This document shows, in pieces, positions 36,616 to 49,644 of a stretch of 64,000 nucleotides of DNA. Origin of the DNA: Nectonema munidae. Its lineage: Eukaryota > Nematomorpha > Nectonematoida > Nectonematidae. The translations under genes were made by a program, and so were the position numbers. The notes beneath the pieces were generated by a model that worked only from the letters and a program-made list of their open reading frames with translations, was not told where the DNA came from and searched no databases. Positions within the stretch are counted from its first letter, which is position 1. Each line of letters opens with the position of its first letter. The DNA lies in NCBI GenBank assembly GCA_030549495.1, contig JAUIRK010001059.1:682001-746000 (forward strand), given 5' to 3'.

Positions 36616-36894
36616 GCCCAATTAAGTATAACATTATTAGAAGCAATATATGCTGAAAAATATACTCTACTACTAATATATTGGTTCGCGAGCGCAATGG
36701 TACATTCAATTCCTAGATAAAGATCATGAAAGCTAACCGTCGACTGATAGTTGATTGATACTAACGCAAAACAAATAGACGCTACTTTAAACTCTCAAGG
36801 TTTATACACACATGGTGAAATTTATGAGGCTTCAATAGGCCAAACCGAACTTTCACATAGTGTAGCGTAGGAGATGATAAACGAATACAAGAAA

Positions 36895-37220
36895 ACCTAC
36901 ACACTCTAATATTCTTGAAGAAAATATTCAGACGTAAACAGCAAAATTGATTGACACTTTTAGACATTTTCACAACCTAATTGCAAAAAATGAACCAGGA
37001 ATTTAAATCGGTATGCTTGATTTGGTATAAAAATATGTTTTGTTTTTATTTGAATAATATCCTTAGACACAATTTTCAGTCGTAAACTACACATTTGATT
37101 GACATTTCAGAATTTTTTACACCCTAATTAAAGAGGTTTCCTACCTTTCAATTCATAGACCCAAGTCATAAACATATTTTTAAATAATTTACTTTGCTAA
37201 CGGAAAATATATGTTTACAT
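36895..37220 (+). repeat. Dispersed satellite relic, locus 2
   Basis: Two units about 148 bp apart, with AAATTGATTGACACTTTTAG (36,944) and ATTTGATTGACATTTCAG (37,092), each followed by (A)CACCCTAATT or a variant. It is the same family as 11,680-12,070, in opposite orientation. Confidence 0.65.
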
Positions 37221-37224
37221 AACA

Positions 37225-38700
37225 TGTTTTTTCCTACCCTTATTTGTAACATTTCGTTGCCAAAAATTTTAAAATTTAATTTTATGCAACAATGCATTCC
37301 ACTACAGAGTAATCAATCCACATGATCAATTGATTTGATATGAACCTAACTTTTTGACAATTAGTTAGAATTAGTTAAAAAAATAAATCAACATAAAAAT
37401 TACTGTACAAAAAATCAGTTGTTAAGGTGTTTTTGCGACAAAAATTGCCAAACTTATTTGTTCAAAAATTGTCTGAATAATTTAACAATGTCAATAGGAT
37501 GGATGCATCTGCTTTTTATAAACCAATTTAGCCTTGCTTTGTCCATGCCACACTCATATCATTACTCACTTCCAATTGGTTTCAAAGGCAAGTAGCATGG
37601 AAAACACTTTCTCAAATTTATATTTAGTGGGAAATTCGATTCAGAACGTTCAGAGATGTAGTTAAGATTGATAAGAGTTTTTTGTAGAAAATAAACATAT
37701 AGCCTAACCTGTAGAAAATGCCACCTCTGTGAGCTGTCCAAATGAATTTTATATATGCCGTCCATTTACTTTGATTTTATAAGAGCGAGCGCCAGCTAGT
37801 TTCAATTTAAGAGAACTAGTTAAAATATGAAATTACTACTCATTACTTAATTCATTATTCACATGCTAAACAACATGAAAAAGTAGTTTTAACAATAGAA
37901 GGTAAGCAAGCTTTGCACGTGGTTATATAATAATCATAAATAACTACAGAAGAAAGCTAATCATAATATGCTTTCTTGTTAGAAAACAAAAACAAATAGA
38001 CTCTTTCCTTTGTGGTTAATATTAAGTAGAGTTATTAAAAACAATTAAAAGTCAACTATGTGTTGTATTATAACGTTGTTATTCCCACATTTTGAAGTAA
38101 GTTTCTTTGTTTGGGAAAACTAATTTGTTACTAGTTAATGTCCTAAACTGCTAGTTATCAATTTTGTTTAAACTTTAATAAATAGCAATTTTATCATATT
38201 AAAAGAAAGTTAATTTAAAAGTTACTTGTTATTTTTTATTGATATCTCAAATTTTTTACAATTAAAAAAAAAGCCAAAATAGCCGTTACTAGATTTTTCA
38301 GAATAGAAATACATATATTTTTTGACACAAAGATTATAAAAAGGAAAAATAGAATTATATTCTGTTTTGAGATAAAATGTTGTTTTTTACTATATTTTTA
38401 AAGGAAAGTAATGCAACATCCAAGTTATCAAACAAAAGTATATTCTTTTTAAAGTATTCATTAGTTTTTTAAAAGGAGAAATATTGGAAACTTTTAGCAT
38501 ATAATCAACTCTTATATTTTGTTTATAGTTTCAAAAGGAATGACAATTTTGTATTTGATGAAATTTCCAAAAATTAAAATCAAGACAGCCTAATTAACTA
38601 GATAATGCTAAAGAAATGTTAATGGTATATAAAGGTGATAGTTATGACTTTAGGTTCCAATGAAGTGAAATTAAGTCCGCAGAAGTTAACAATACAATCT
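37225..38700. other. Non-coding AT-rich DNA
   Basis: No exon, RNA gene or element recognised on either strand. Confidence 0.45.
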
Positions 38701-38799
38701 CCCTTTCTTTAAAAGTGAATAATGAAGTTGGGTTTTCTTTCTCTTTTGGGATATCTGTCTTCTTTCCTGCTTTTTCAAAAGAACTTTGATTTTCCCAAG

Positions 38800-39300
38800 G
38801 ATGTGGTTGAGGAGATCTCTCAAAGAAAAACTTAATATTTCATTCCTTTTTTGGCGATGGTTCCAGTGAGATTAATGTGTTCAAGCTCTACCTCTTCTGT
38901 TTTATTGTGAAACTTGCTTACCACATTCTTCTTATTCAATGAAACTTTACCAGCATGGGTCAGCCATCTTGGTAGGAAAGTTTCATTTCCACTTTTGCGA
39001 TGAAACGAAATCATTATTTCGTATGGCGTTGAATTAATTAGGAAAAACATCTATTACTTGAACCTAGAATTTAGTATCTAAATTTTTAGAGCGTAAATGT
39101 AAATGTATAGTTCTCCATAATATTCCATATCAACTTAACTGTTAGAAGTAGGATTATACGGTATAAAAGTTGTAAGTGATCTATTATTTTTTAAGAATAT
39201 TTTTACATCTTGATTTACAAAGGCTTGTGCGTTATTAATGTGTATACTATCGGGCATTCCAAACATAAAATGAGGCAAAGAACTATACCTTTTCTCTATG
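38800..39300 (-). mobile_element. LTR retrotransposon (Ty3/gypsy-like) integrase fossil
   Basis: Minus-strand relic frames show an integrase core (FGMPDSIHINNAQAFVN, IPYNPTSN) and a C-terminal stretch (SFHRKSGNETFLPRW, then LTHAGKVSLNKKN). Gag, protease, RT and LTRs were not found. It is an old fragment, broken in a few places. Confidence 0.7.
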
Positions 39301-39539
39301 GAGGAAGTTCTCTATTCTTTTAGTATTCAAGCTTGGACAAACGAATCTTTATTTCATATTATCGGGAATATAGAGAATAACCCTACTAAACATATTTATG
39401 GTATTTTAATGAATCATGTAAAACTTTTGAATCCTTATATATATCAGAATGATTCTCTTTGCAAATGATAAATATGTCAATTACAATATCTTGAGCGCTT
39501 CTCAGCGCGTTTTTTAGTATTACCCTCTTTTCGGCTATT

Positions 39540-40830
39540 CTAAAAGTACACAAAGTTATCCTTTATTCAAAAAAGCCATTAGAGTAAAATTGAAAATTAT
39601 AGACCAATTTCAATTATAACAATCTTTTCAATAATCTTTGAAAAAATTTTACACACTCAATTTGCTTCATACTTAGAATCTCATAGCCCCATTAGTAAGT
39701 TTCAGTTTGATTTCAGGAAAAATTATTCAACCGAAGCCATTCATTCATACATGATAAACACATTAGTTAATTTTTTCGACAGAAGAGAAAATGTATGATG
39801 TCGTTTTTAGATCTATTAAAATCGTCGCATTTTCTGCCTTCTTATCTTCAAAATAGGATGCAGAAAGTTAAAGAAAATAATAGCTACTCAAGAGAATATC
39901 TTTCATAAGTGGCGTTTCGCAAGGCTTCATTCTTGCCACTATATTTTTCTTTATATATTTTCTCGCAATCTAATATCTTTTAAATTTTACTGTATCCTGA
40001 CGATATCTCTGCCTATACGTACCACTATCTTCTATTAAAACACATGGAGAATTCGCTCATTTCTGAATTAAACTCCCTATATTTATGGTTCAAGGACAAA
40101 AATTTTTCGATCAATAGAGAAAAATCCAAGTGTATGATAATTTCTTGGAAATCTAACTTGAAATATTATTTTTTTGAAATCAATGGGCATAGAACTAGTT
40201 GATCGAGTTAAAATATTGAGTTTAATTTTCAGTAGTAATTTGAGGTTCAACGAGAACCTGGATCAATCTTAAATCTGAATAAGATAATTAGGATTTTATA
40301 TCGTACAAAGAATAACTTTCCTACAAATATCAAACTTATGTTATATAAACAGCTCTTTTTATCATACCTGAACCATAGTATTGGAAATTGGTACCCTTTT
40401 GGAAAAAATAAAATTAAAGTCCTACAGAAATGTGCTCTAAGTAATGTGTATTGTTTCAAAAACAGAGAACATAGTAATAAATTTTTTCTTGGAAATAGTG
40501 TACTGAAACTGAAAGATATATTCAAACTCAAAATAGCTGTGCTTACTTTCAAGAATATAAAAGGATATCTCAAGGATCTTTTCCGAAAATTTATCAATTA
40601 CAAAGAAACAGTTCATTATGAAAGAATAAATTAGAATAACATTATCAGAATTGATTATTGACTTAAAAGTTTAAATATTTCTATTGTCAAGAAAAGCAAT
40701 GTGTTTAACAAAAATAACAACTTGCTATTTGAAAATCTACACTGGTGTAAAAACCTGTGCTTAAAAATCATGTCAAAATCTAATTTTTATCATTTTATGA
40801 AATGGAACCAAAATGTAACCTGAAATCTTT
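39540..40830 (+). mobile_element. LINE reverse transcriptase relic
   Basis: The RT start reads KIENYRPISIITIFSIIFEK, then HSPISKFQFDFRKNYSTEAI, open from about 39,594 to 39,797. A C-terminal frame at 40,338-40,634 reads MLYKQLFLSYLNHSIGNWYP, FGKNKIKVLQKCALSNVY and LKLKDIFKLKIAVLTFKNIK. It is a jockey/CR1-like element with many stops in the middle (palm region). Length from RT start to C-terminus is about as expected, so it decayed mainly by point changes. Confidence 0.88.
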
Positions 40831-41021
40831 CAGCTGTAACCAACGAGCTTTAACTCTTAAAATGTTTTCTTTTCATAGTGTAATAAAAGTATACAAAGTG
40901 TCTTTTCTTAGCATAGATATATAATATGCTGCCATCTTCACATTTGTTTTCTATGCCATATGATATCTTATAAAATTGTTTTTTTGGAACAACTTACATC
41001 CCTACATTATCAGTAAATTAC

Positions 41022-41541
41022 ACGGTCAGACTAAACTCCACAAAACACGGCAAATAATTTTAAAGCATTATAAAAAATATGGTTAGACTAAAAACCCAAA
41101 AAAAAATGCGAAAGTTTTAAGGAGTTTTTAGGATCTTTTTTGTAGTGCTTTAGAAATATTTGTCGTTTTTTGCAATTTTTTGAGGTGATTAGTGATTTTT
41201 GCGGTGTTTTGTAATATTTTGGGATGCTAGGGGTGTTTTGATCAATTTTTAAGATATTTTTTGAAGTGCCTTAGAATTATTTGCCGTGTTTTGGGATGTT
41301 TTGAGGTGATTTCAGTTATTTCTGGGTGTTTTGGGATTTTTAGTCTAACCCTTTTTTTGTGGTGCTTTAGAACTATTTGGCCTGTTTTGAGATGTTTTGA
41401 GGTGTTTTAGGATGTTTTGACGTATTTTAAAGTGTTTTGGGGTGCTTCCTGTTTTCTGGGTGTTTTGAGGTTTTTATCTAACACTTTTTTTTGTAGTGCT
41501 TTAGAATTATTTTGCGTGTTTTGGGGTGTTTAGTCTAACCC
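41022..41541. mobile_element. G/T-strand-biased MITE with about 50-bp TIRs and 8-bp TSD
   Basis: The left end (GGTCAGACTAAACTCCACAA, then AACACGGCAAATAATTTTAA) is inverted at the right end (GGGTTAGACTAAACACCCCA, then AAACACGCAAAATAATTCTA). TAAATTAC stands at 41,014-41,021 and 41,542-41,549. The interior repeats a roughly 120-150-bp block containing GTGCTTTAGAA..ATTTG.CGTG and runs of TGTTTTGAGGTG or GTTTTGGGGTG, with internal TTAGTCTAACCC boundaries, so one strand is G/T-rich throughout. Confidence 0.88.
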
Positions 41542-41599
41542 TAAATTACATGATGTTTTAGCTGTTCCAATTAAAATAGTTTTTGAAAAGTCTTTATAG

Positions 41600-42180
41600 G
41601 AAATTTTTTTTTAGATTTATGGAAAACAGCTTTAGTCATGCCTATACTCAAAACCTGAGATAGTAAATTTTGTAACAATTATAGACCTATAAGCCTCAAC
41701 AAAATTCCCTATGAGGTTTTTAAGTCGTTTATAGCTGAGAATATTGCGAGCCATATAGAAATTCTTCAGTTTTTTAATTTGAATCAGCATGAATTTATAA
41801 ATGGTAAATCTACTATAACGAACAGAGTTTCAAAACGATTTGGTTCATTTACTTTAGCTGAATGATACAATTGATGTGATTTACCTTGATTTTCACAAAG
41901 CTTTTGACTCCATTCCAAATAAATATTTGATTGATAAGCTAGAATCAATTGGCATAAAAGGAAACTCTGTCATTATTAGCTGATTTCTTTAAAGATAGAA
42001 AACAAATTATTGTTGTAAATGGGAGTTATTTTCAAGAAAACCCAGTTACAAGTTGTGTGCCGCAAGGATCTGTTCTAGGTCCCTTGCTATTTAATATTTT
42101 CCATAATGGCCTCTTGAACATAGTTAGCTTCAAACAAAAAGTCTTTGCAGATGATATTAAAATTTATTGCAAATTGTAAT
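41600..42180 (+). mobile_element. LINE reverse transcriptase relic
   Basis: Frames carry CNNYRPISLNKIPYEVFKSF, QHEFINGKSTITN, VIYLDFHKAFDSIPNKYLID, then CVPQGSVLGPLLFNIF and FADDIKIY. RT blocks 1-5 of a CR1/jockey element are all present, including an intact FADD active site, but spread over frameshifts. It ends abruptly after the active site. Confidence 0.88.
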
Positions 42181-42184
42181 TTGA

Positions 42185-44400
42185 GAACAATTTCACAAGT
42201 TTTATTGTGGTTTTAAAAATTAGTTTTTTTTTTTCATTGCGAGTAAAATTAGTTTTAGCCACAATCTTGAAAAATTTATGTAAGTTTCCGTCATGATTTT
42301 ATTTATCCATACCCATCACGGTAAAATTATTAATTTAAGCTACAACCAAACTTAATTTGTTATCCAATTTGGAATACAGGAACGGCATTAGTGAGCCCAA
42401 AATAGTAGTCTAGTCTAGTGTACCCATAAAATATTCCACAGGTTTGAAGTGCCTTTAATGGCAATCTTCAGGTTCTAATTTTAGTTGGTTGTTAGCTAAA
42501 AGCAAATCCACAGTATTATATACTTTGTATTTGCTATTTAATTATATCTCCATTTTTTGGTATTGGATTTAAATAATTTGAAACGGTTTATTATATGATT
42601 ATAGTCTATAACCATTCTACGTTTCTGAAGATTATCATTTATCAATAGTTGGGCTCGCAAGGAAGATTTCCATCCCACTTTAATGCTTTCTCTCAATAAA
42701 AGTTTTATTTCAGACTTTATAAATAAACTTATGAGGAGTACGATCTTGATGACACCCTTTATATAAATATGCTAATAGAAACCGTCGAATGTAAATGTAA
42801 TATATTGATGCTTTTTAATGAAGTTTGTACAGAGGAAAATTTCTACTGCTTCATACCATAAAATATTATATTTTCATACAACTTATCTTTAACGTATACG
42901 GATAAAATGTAGAATATAGAATTTGTGAGTTTTATAAGCTATGTTTACAGAATGTTTACTGTTTATTTTTTTTTTTGCGTAATAAAGTTATCCGTTTATT
43001 CAGTGTCAATTAGCACATCAACGTAATCTTTTAATTCAATTTTAAGGATGACATTTTGCGAAAACAAATTTATGAAAGTAATCTCGGGAATGAAAACAGC
43101 AGTTCGGGAGCGATATGCTTTACTGGAATGACCAAGCTTGATGTATTATCTACATACTGAATTTCGAGAAGGAAACTTAATACGTTGATATCTTTTGTTA
43201 TCATAAAAATAGCAGAGATCTAACTTATTCTCATTTTATTTACAAATTTCTGCTCACTAACAGTTATGTTATTTATTTGGGGACTTTTTTCTTAGTAGTT
43301 AATCATAGAAACGAACAATTATTTTTTACCATATACAGAAGAAGATTTATAAGCAATTTCTAAAGATCTAGAGAGTAATACAGCCTTTTCAAAAGATAAT
43401 ATAGAATCCTCCAACATTCGTATGCATATAGATGAAGACATAACTTCATTTATCCAGAATCACGTACCATTTCTTCTCTATAAACTTCAGAGATTACGTT
43501 TTTAAATCACATTGCTTACTCATGTGTTGTAGTCTCCAACGTGTTGCTTTCTTGTATCAACTAGGTTTTTTTTCCACCAAAAATTGATTTGCGTTTTTAA
43601 GATAGTCTCCCTGCAATTTTGCATGTTAACAATAGGCATTGGTTTTAATGCATGCTTCAGGAGTTAATACTGTTAATATTTATGATCCATTATATTCTTC
43701 TTACTTCAGTCGAATGCTAGAAAATTTTTTAGGAAATATTGATTTTTTAAATCAAGAACTCGATATTAAATAAATGACTAATTATAAAAAAAAGATATTT
43801 CTAGTTTCGGCGTTTATGCTATAACGTTTGCAGTTTCATCAATGCAATTTTTTCCTGATGCACACCAAATACACTTGCATTTATACAATATATTTAATTT
43901 AAAAAGTTTAACAACTTTTGCGTCTGTTTTTTTTCAAAAAGTGAGGAATATTGAGATTTTATATATTATAAAACATAATAAATGGTTTATATTTTATTGC
44001 TTTATTTTTCTGCATGTTCAAATTAAATTATAGCTAATTTTATCTAAATAGTGGACAAGGCTTACTGGGGACCCCACTTAAAAAACCAGCCTTGGTAGAT
44101 ACCTCAATGGTGGTGTGGAAAATCTGCATTATATGATTAAGAAGTCTTTATTCGTATTTTCTAATCCCATAATATTTCATTAGTGCTTAATTTTTTCTCA
44201 GATAAAAATGTTCCTTTTTTTCCTTTTATGAATATATACATAAAAAATTTTCTAAAAAGTTTTTACTATTTTTGGAATTAAAATTTCGTTCCGAGGTTTT
44301 ATAATTTTGATATCACTCATATAGAAAATTTTATAATTAATATTAAAACAAAAATTTTCAAATTTAATCATTAACAATTAATAAAATAAAAAAAAACTAA
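42185..44400. other. Non-coding AT-rich DNA
   Basis: About 2.2 kb without a recognised gene or element; open frames are short and low in complexity. Confidence 0.45.
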
Positions 44401-44412
44401 TGTTAATGATGA

Positions 44413-44555
44413 TTTGGTTGGTTGGAGATATTAAAGCACTTTCTGCCGTAAGGCTATATGTAGGCATTATGCTTGAAGATGGTTAATCACAGTTTTGTGA
44501 TTTTGTTTTAAATAGTTGAGAGACTTGGTGATCTAAACCCTGACCTTCAAACCAA
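44413..44555 (-). mobile_element. tRNA-derived SINE, (CCAA)n-tail type
   Basis: Inverted match to 5,831-5,965: AAGGTCAGGGTTTAGATCAC (a decayed B box), CACAAAACTGTGATTAACC, TAGCCTTACGGC.GAAAG and the TCTCCAACCAACCAAATC end. Confidence 0.8.
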
Positions 44556-44612
44556 ATCAATACAAAGCACCCTATATTTTTGGCTGTAGAATTTTTCTCT
44601 ATATAATATGTC

Positions 44613-44813
44613 GTTGTTGTTGTTGTTGTTGTTTTATTTGACACAGCTTGTAAAATGCAAGGATTTCGAAAGCTGGCATGAGGCTTTTACAAATTTAAGA
44701 TGATTAATCACAGTTTTTGTGAATTTGTTTTTTTAGCATTGGGAGCCTTGGGGATCGAACCCCTGACCTTCAACTGTTAAGCTGAGAGGTACACCCTAAC
44801 AACCATGAGGCTC
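44613..44813 (-). mobile_element. tRNA-derived SINE with complete head and (AAC)n tail
   Basis: On the minus strand the first 74 nt fold like a tRNA. GAGCCT pairs with AGGCTC, a TCAG/TTGA stem closes a CTTAACA loop, and the T-arm is GGGG-TTCGAT-CCCC followed by CCA-like CCCA. The body shares CACAAAAACTGTGATTAA with the other copies. It then switches to an unrelated 3' half (TTTGTAAAAGCCTCATGCC, CAAGCTGTGTCAAATAAAAC) ending in (AAC)n. Anticodon position TAA would suggest a Leu origin, but the missing long variable arm argues against certainty. Confidence 0.85.
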
Positions 44814-44949
44814 AAAATATAATATGTCAATGTATCATATATCATTTATTATATATCTGTTTATACAAATTGTCTATATATTTATATATTTTTTTTTCTC
44901 TTTAAAAGTATCTCTTATAAATATTTATATATATTTTATTTCATTTTTG

Positions 44950-45790
44950 TTAATATCATCATCATCTCTCCTCTGGAGGTTTCCAGGTTGAGTCCCATGT
45001 TTTATGCTGCCAAGCGTTCTATTCTTTTCTATTTTTTGCCATGTTTGTTAGTTTTCTTGAAGAAAAGTTAAAGTTGTCACTACGAAAGCTATTGAACCAT
45101 GTAATTCTTGGTCTTCCTTTTGAACGAATACCAATTGCCTCTCCATTTAGGACAATATTTGGTAGGCGACTAGAATCCATTTTTCAACCTGGCCAAACCA
45201 TTTTCTTTGAATATTTTTCACTCGGTCTAAAATTTTTTCTGTTGTTCCAGTTATTTTTTCTACTTTTTTATTGCTAATTTTGTCTTGCCACTTTATGTTG
45301 CATATATGTCGAAGACATTTCATTTCAAACACTACATTTCCTTCTTTTCTTCTTTCTTTGTTACCCAGCATTCTGCGCCGTAGAGAACAGTAGGAATTAC
45401 ATTGGTTTGTATAGTCGTAACTTTAAATTCAAAGAGATGTTTTTGTCTTTCCATATTTTTTTTCAATCTTCCAAAAGTCTTCTACCCACATGATATTCCT
45501 TCTTTTACATCTGTAGCTGTATTTGCTTCGGATGTAAACTTTACACCCAAATACTTAAAGATGTCTACTTGATCAATTTTTGATGTTTTTAGCATAATTT
45601 CCAAATCTTCTTTTCTTCTCCCAATTTTCATACTTTTAATTTTTTCTACATTTATATTGAGTTTATATCTTTCACATTGATTTTCTAAAGTGTCCACCAT
45701 TTTTTGTAAATCTTCTTTGTTTTTAGCCATCAACAGCAGATCATCTGCGTATTTTAAATTTGTTATAGTTCTCCCGTAAACCATTACTTC
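44950..45790 (-). mobile_element. LINE reverse transcriptase, RTE/CFDP2-like, C-terminal half
   Basis: 45,482-45,784 reads NLKYADDLLLMAKNKEDLQK, MVDTLENQCERYKLNINVEK and DQVDIFKYLGVKFTSE: the YADD active site and following motifs. Downstream in another frame come FEMKCLRHICNIKWQDKISN and WFGQVEK (the usual GHVxR). 5'-truncated; a few frameshifts. The endonuclease relic at 31.3 kb may be from the same family. Confidence 0.9.
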
Positions 45791-45794
45791 ACAG

Positions 45795-48700
45795 TAATAG
45801 TTTGTTAATATAATTTATATAAATAAACTTATATTTCAACCATGATTGTTTTTATATTTAATATAAATAATAAACTTATTAAATAAATGTTGAAATTTTG
45901 TAAAATGATTTTATGTATGAAATGTTTACATACGGTAGCCACTTTGATTTGTCTTTGTGTGTGTCAAGCTAGACAAACTATTTTTACTTATAAATGATGA
46001 ATTAAAAAAATAACTTAAAAAATAAGTATTTTAAATTGGATATATGTGTATTTAGGTGTACTTGGATGAAAAAACGCGTCCATTTGAGACATCCAACTAA
46101 ATGGAATTATCAATCTCCATTAAAATTAAAATCAAGTCCTTTGATTTAAATAGAAAAAAAACTATTGTATCAATACATCGAAATGTGCACGTTTAGTAGT
46201 TGTAAATAAATTCAAAGTATAGGAAACAACGGTAAGGTCAAACTTTGTATTTGCTAAAATGTTAATTTTTTTTACAAATTTTACGAAAAATTGAACATAT
46301 CTTTAAAAAAAATTAGATAGAAAATCTAAATTTTAATAATTTTATTATTTTTTAAATCAATATTTTTTTATCTTCAAATTTTGAATAATTTTATTTGAAA
46401 TAAAATATAAATACTTTTCAATATTAAAAATTTTATTTTTTTATGTTTTTAATTTTTAGCTTAAATAAAAATAAATTTTAAATACCTTAGTTTAAATTAA
46501 CAATATTTTGCTCAATCGATGCTAAGGTTTTAACTTTTTCCGTGACAGAAAGGATTTATGTTTCAAATTTAAACATTTTTTGCTTTAAATTCAAATTTAG
46601 TAATTGAAATCATATAAATTAAAACTTTTTTATTTAACCAATTTTCTTCTTGTTGTAGTCTTATTGATATGTCTCATCTCCAAAGCAAAGTTTTATCACA
46701 TAAAGAAAGAGTTCTCAGAATGTTCAAATTGGCACTGAGAATTATTGAGCATTTAACCCCAAACTTGTAAATCTTTATCTTCTTAATTATTTTATTTTCT
46801 GTAAATTATTGACCACACTTTTAATTTCAATGATTATATTTTAACCCTGGCTTTAAATCGCGTAATAATATATTGATTTTAAAGAATATATTATTCCAAA
46901 CAAGTATATTTAACAGGACTGAAATCATGTAAATGATGGGTATGGTTTAGAAAGGATTCTGCTTAATATTTTAATAAATTTTTTTGAAACATTTCTACTT
47001 CCAAATCATTTGATTTTTTTAATTTGAGAATGATAATCAAAATCACAATTTTATGAATGAAAAACTCAAAATCAGAAACAATAAAATATCTAGAATTTGT
47101 GTCTATCTCAACAACAAGATATAGCTTTTATTCTGTTTAGACTCGAGATCAATTCCTGATGTTCGGATCTAATTTTCACACATTCTGAATGGGCGATTCC
47201 TGCTTAGACGAAGCTCTTTAATTATAAATATTTACTATTGGTAATATCAGTCAAAAATACTTTTCATGTTTTTTTAATTTAAAAAAAACCTAAAAATTAA
47301 TTTTATTCTATGCTATTTTATGCTTATATACCCAAATACAAAATAATTTTAAGCTCCAAAATGTCAATTGTTAAAGTGTATCAGTATCCTGTCTGCCAAA
47401 ATATTTTTGTAAAATCTAATTTTAATCTTACAAATCTTACGAACTAATAACATTTTAATTCTAACTAATTTACTGACTAGCTAACTAAGGTGCTATCTCC
47501 ATACCTAATTTGCAAACGTTTAAATTGCGATTTTAACGTGACCCACCCATCCACTACCGAAAACGTCAAGCATCACATGGATTGAAAACACTGCTAAAAG
47601 CCGTTAATTTTTAACCAATTATCTTTTTGTCATGCATAAAGGAGGGAGAGAATTTATTACGTTGATTTACCGTCAAAAAGATCAAATGTAAATATAACGC
47701 ATAAATGCTAAATGTCAAAATCATGTTCCGAACGCAATTGAATGTTAAAAAAGGTGAAATACTAGTATTCCATTACACACAGTCTAGACTCTAGACCCGT
47801 AGTTTCAAAAATAATTAAGTCAGCAATAAAATTTTTATAAAAATCGCTTTAAAATGACATGGTGAAAAATATTACTGTGTGCTACTTTAACTAAACCGAA
47901 CACTTTTGGCCTTCATTTGTTTAATTTTTGTTTCTTAGTTTATCCTTCTTTTCTTTACTAATTAAAGAAACAGCTTTGAAACTATATATCCCAATAGGAC
48001 ATCTATTGTTTTGCTTACAATTTCGCTATTTGCTTGAAGTCTGTACCTCATTTTTCCTATTCTTTATATGGTATCTAATTTTACTCTTCATTCTAAACTG
48101 GTACTTTCACCAGAAATTCATTTTGTGCAATCTATGTTTGAAAAAACCATTTTCAGAGTGTTCAGAATTTAAACGATTTTAGAGCTTTTTTATTGAAGAT
48201 AATCTGTTTGTTGATCTTGGGTTTTTTTTATATCAATACCATGTGTAAGTACTACCAGGTGACATGAACAGATATCACTATGGATATTTGCTAACCAATC
48301 CTTTTTCAAATTTTGTGTCATCATGAAATCATTCATAATCATCTTTTTTTTAATTACAAAAAGCTTTCGACCTTTTTCCTAAAAGACTCTGTCATTCATA
48401 ACGAAAGAAAAAATTGCTCAAATTCGATTCATATTTATAAAAAGTTATATCTTCACACAATGATACCTGACATAGTTATGCTAACTCTTACTGTTTGAAA
48501 ATGTTTACATTACTTTTTTAGTGAATTGATTGAAATAATGACTAACAAGATAAAGGTTTAAAGATTATTGATTCAAAATCGAGTAGCTTCTTCTTCGCGG
48601 TCAAGATGTTTTTTCAAATTCTCAATACTAGATTTTTACACCATCATATAGGTCCTTAAAGGAATACTACATTGACAAAACAAAAGCATTTTATTATGAT

Positions 48701-48835
48701 ATACTATTTCATTTTTCTTATCATCATACGTTCTCATTTTAATGTGCCTTCAATTTCCTCACTTCTCTAATACTTAAATTTGTACTATAATAAATAACGA
48801 TTGTGGGAAAAAACGTGACAAATGATTTTTTTGGA
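45795..48835. other. Non-coding AT-rich DNA
   Basis: About 3 kb with no recognised exon or element except a possible MITE end near 46,031-46,065. The frame 47,928-48,182 is hydrophobic and Phe/Leu-rich by composition; I do not accept it as a gene. Confidence 0.45.
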
Positions 48836-48839
48836 AAAA

Positions 48840-49640
48840 ATTGATTTTATCAATTCGATTGACACTTTCACCCATTTTAAGACTAATGACCAAAAAGGAT
48901 TACAGAAATGGAAAACATGGGCAATATTGTATTAAAAAATTATTTTAAATTTGAAGGATATTTTTAGTCAGAATTTTATCGTAAATCTAAATTTTAATAA
49001 TGATTTTCAATCAAAAACGAATTTTTTCTTTTGAGTTTTTTGAGAAATTTAGTTTTTTCCGAAATGTCAAATTTGATTCATAATTCCACACATTCTTGCA
49101 CCCTAATTGTGAAAACTAATCTCTGAAATGAAGCGAGCATCATAATAAAAAAAAATAAAAAATAAAAATATATTTTAAATTATGAAAGTATGTTTATGAG
49201 ATAATTTTTAGGCATACATCACGAATTCTATTTCTAATTTGACATTTTTTCACAGTAATGGTAAAAGCTTAGCCAAAAAATGGTATCAAGGTGGTTATTT
49301 TAGTTTAAAAAATATTTTACTTAATGTGATTGAAGAAAATTTTCAGGCAAAACTAGCAAATTTGATTGACATTTTGACATTCTAATTACGAAAACTTACT
49401 CGTAAAATGAAATCGGCATGGAGATCTAGTATAAAAAATATATTGTATTGAGAATATAAAGAATATTCTGGGAAATAAATTTTGCCGTTAACCCCAAAAA
49501 TGAGAAATAATTAAAGGAGTCGAGAAATAAATGAGAAATAATCTGCTTGCTTGATTTATTTAAAAAAAATATTTTACTTAAAATGTGTTTAAATGTTTTT
49601 GGAAACACTTTCTCAAACGTAAGCTGCAAATACTTTTAAA
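48840..49640 (+). repeat. Dispersed satellite relic, locus 3
   Basis: Degenerate units with anchors TTCGATTGACACTTTCACCC (48,857), TTTGATTCATAATTCCACAC (49,073) and TTTGATTGACATTTTGACAT (about 49,360). They are followed by variants of CCTAATTGTGAAAACT and AATGAAATCGGCATG. Same family as 11.7 and 36.9 kb; units are stretched by insertions. Confidence 0.6.
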
Positions 49641-49644
49641 TGCA

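Noticed and set aside
38722-38835. Plus-strand frame with a signal-peptide-like start (MKLGFLSLLGYLSSFLLF) about 95 bp after TATATAAAGG
   Set aside because: Only 37 codons, antisense to the tail of the LTR integrase fossil, with no continuation or donor giving a sensible protein.
44613-44813. Functional tRNA gene
   Set aside because: The tRNA-like fold is the head of a SINE with body and (AAC)n tail; related decayed copies exist in the window.
47928-48182. 84-residue hydrophobic frame, possible membrane protein
   Set aside because: Phe/Leu content follows from T-rich DNA; no conserved motif, no coding bias.
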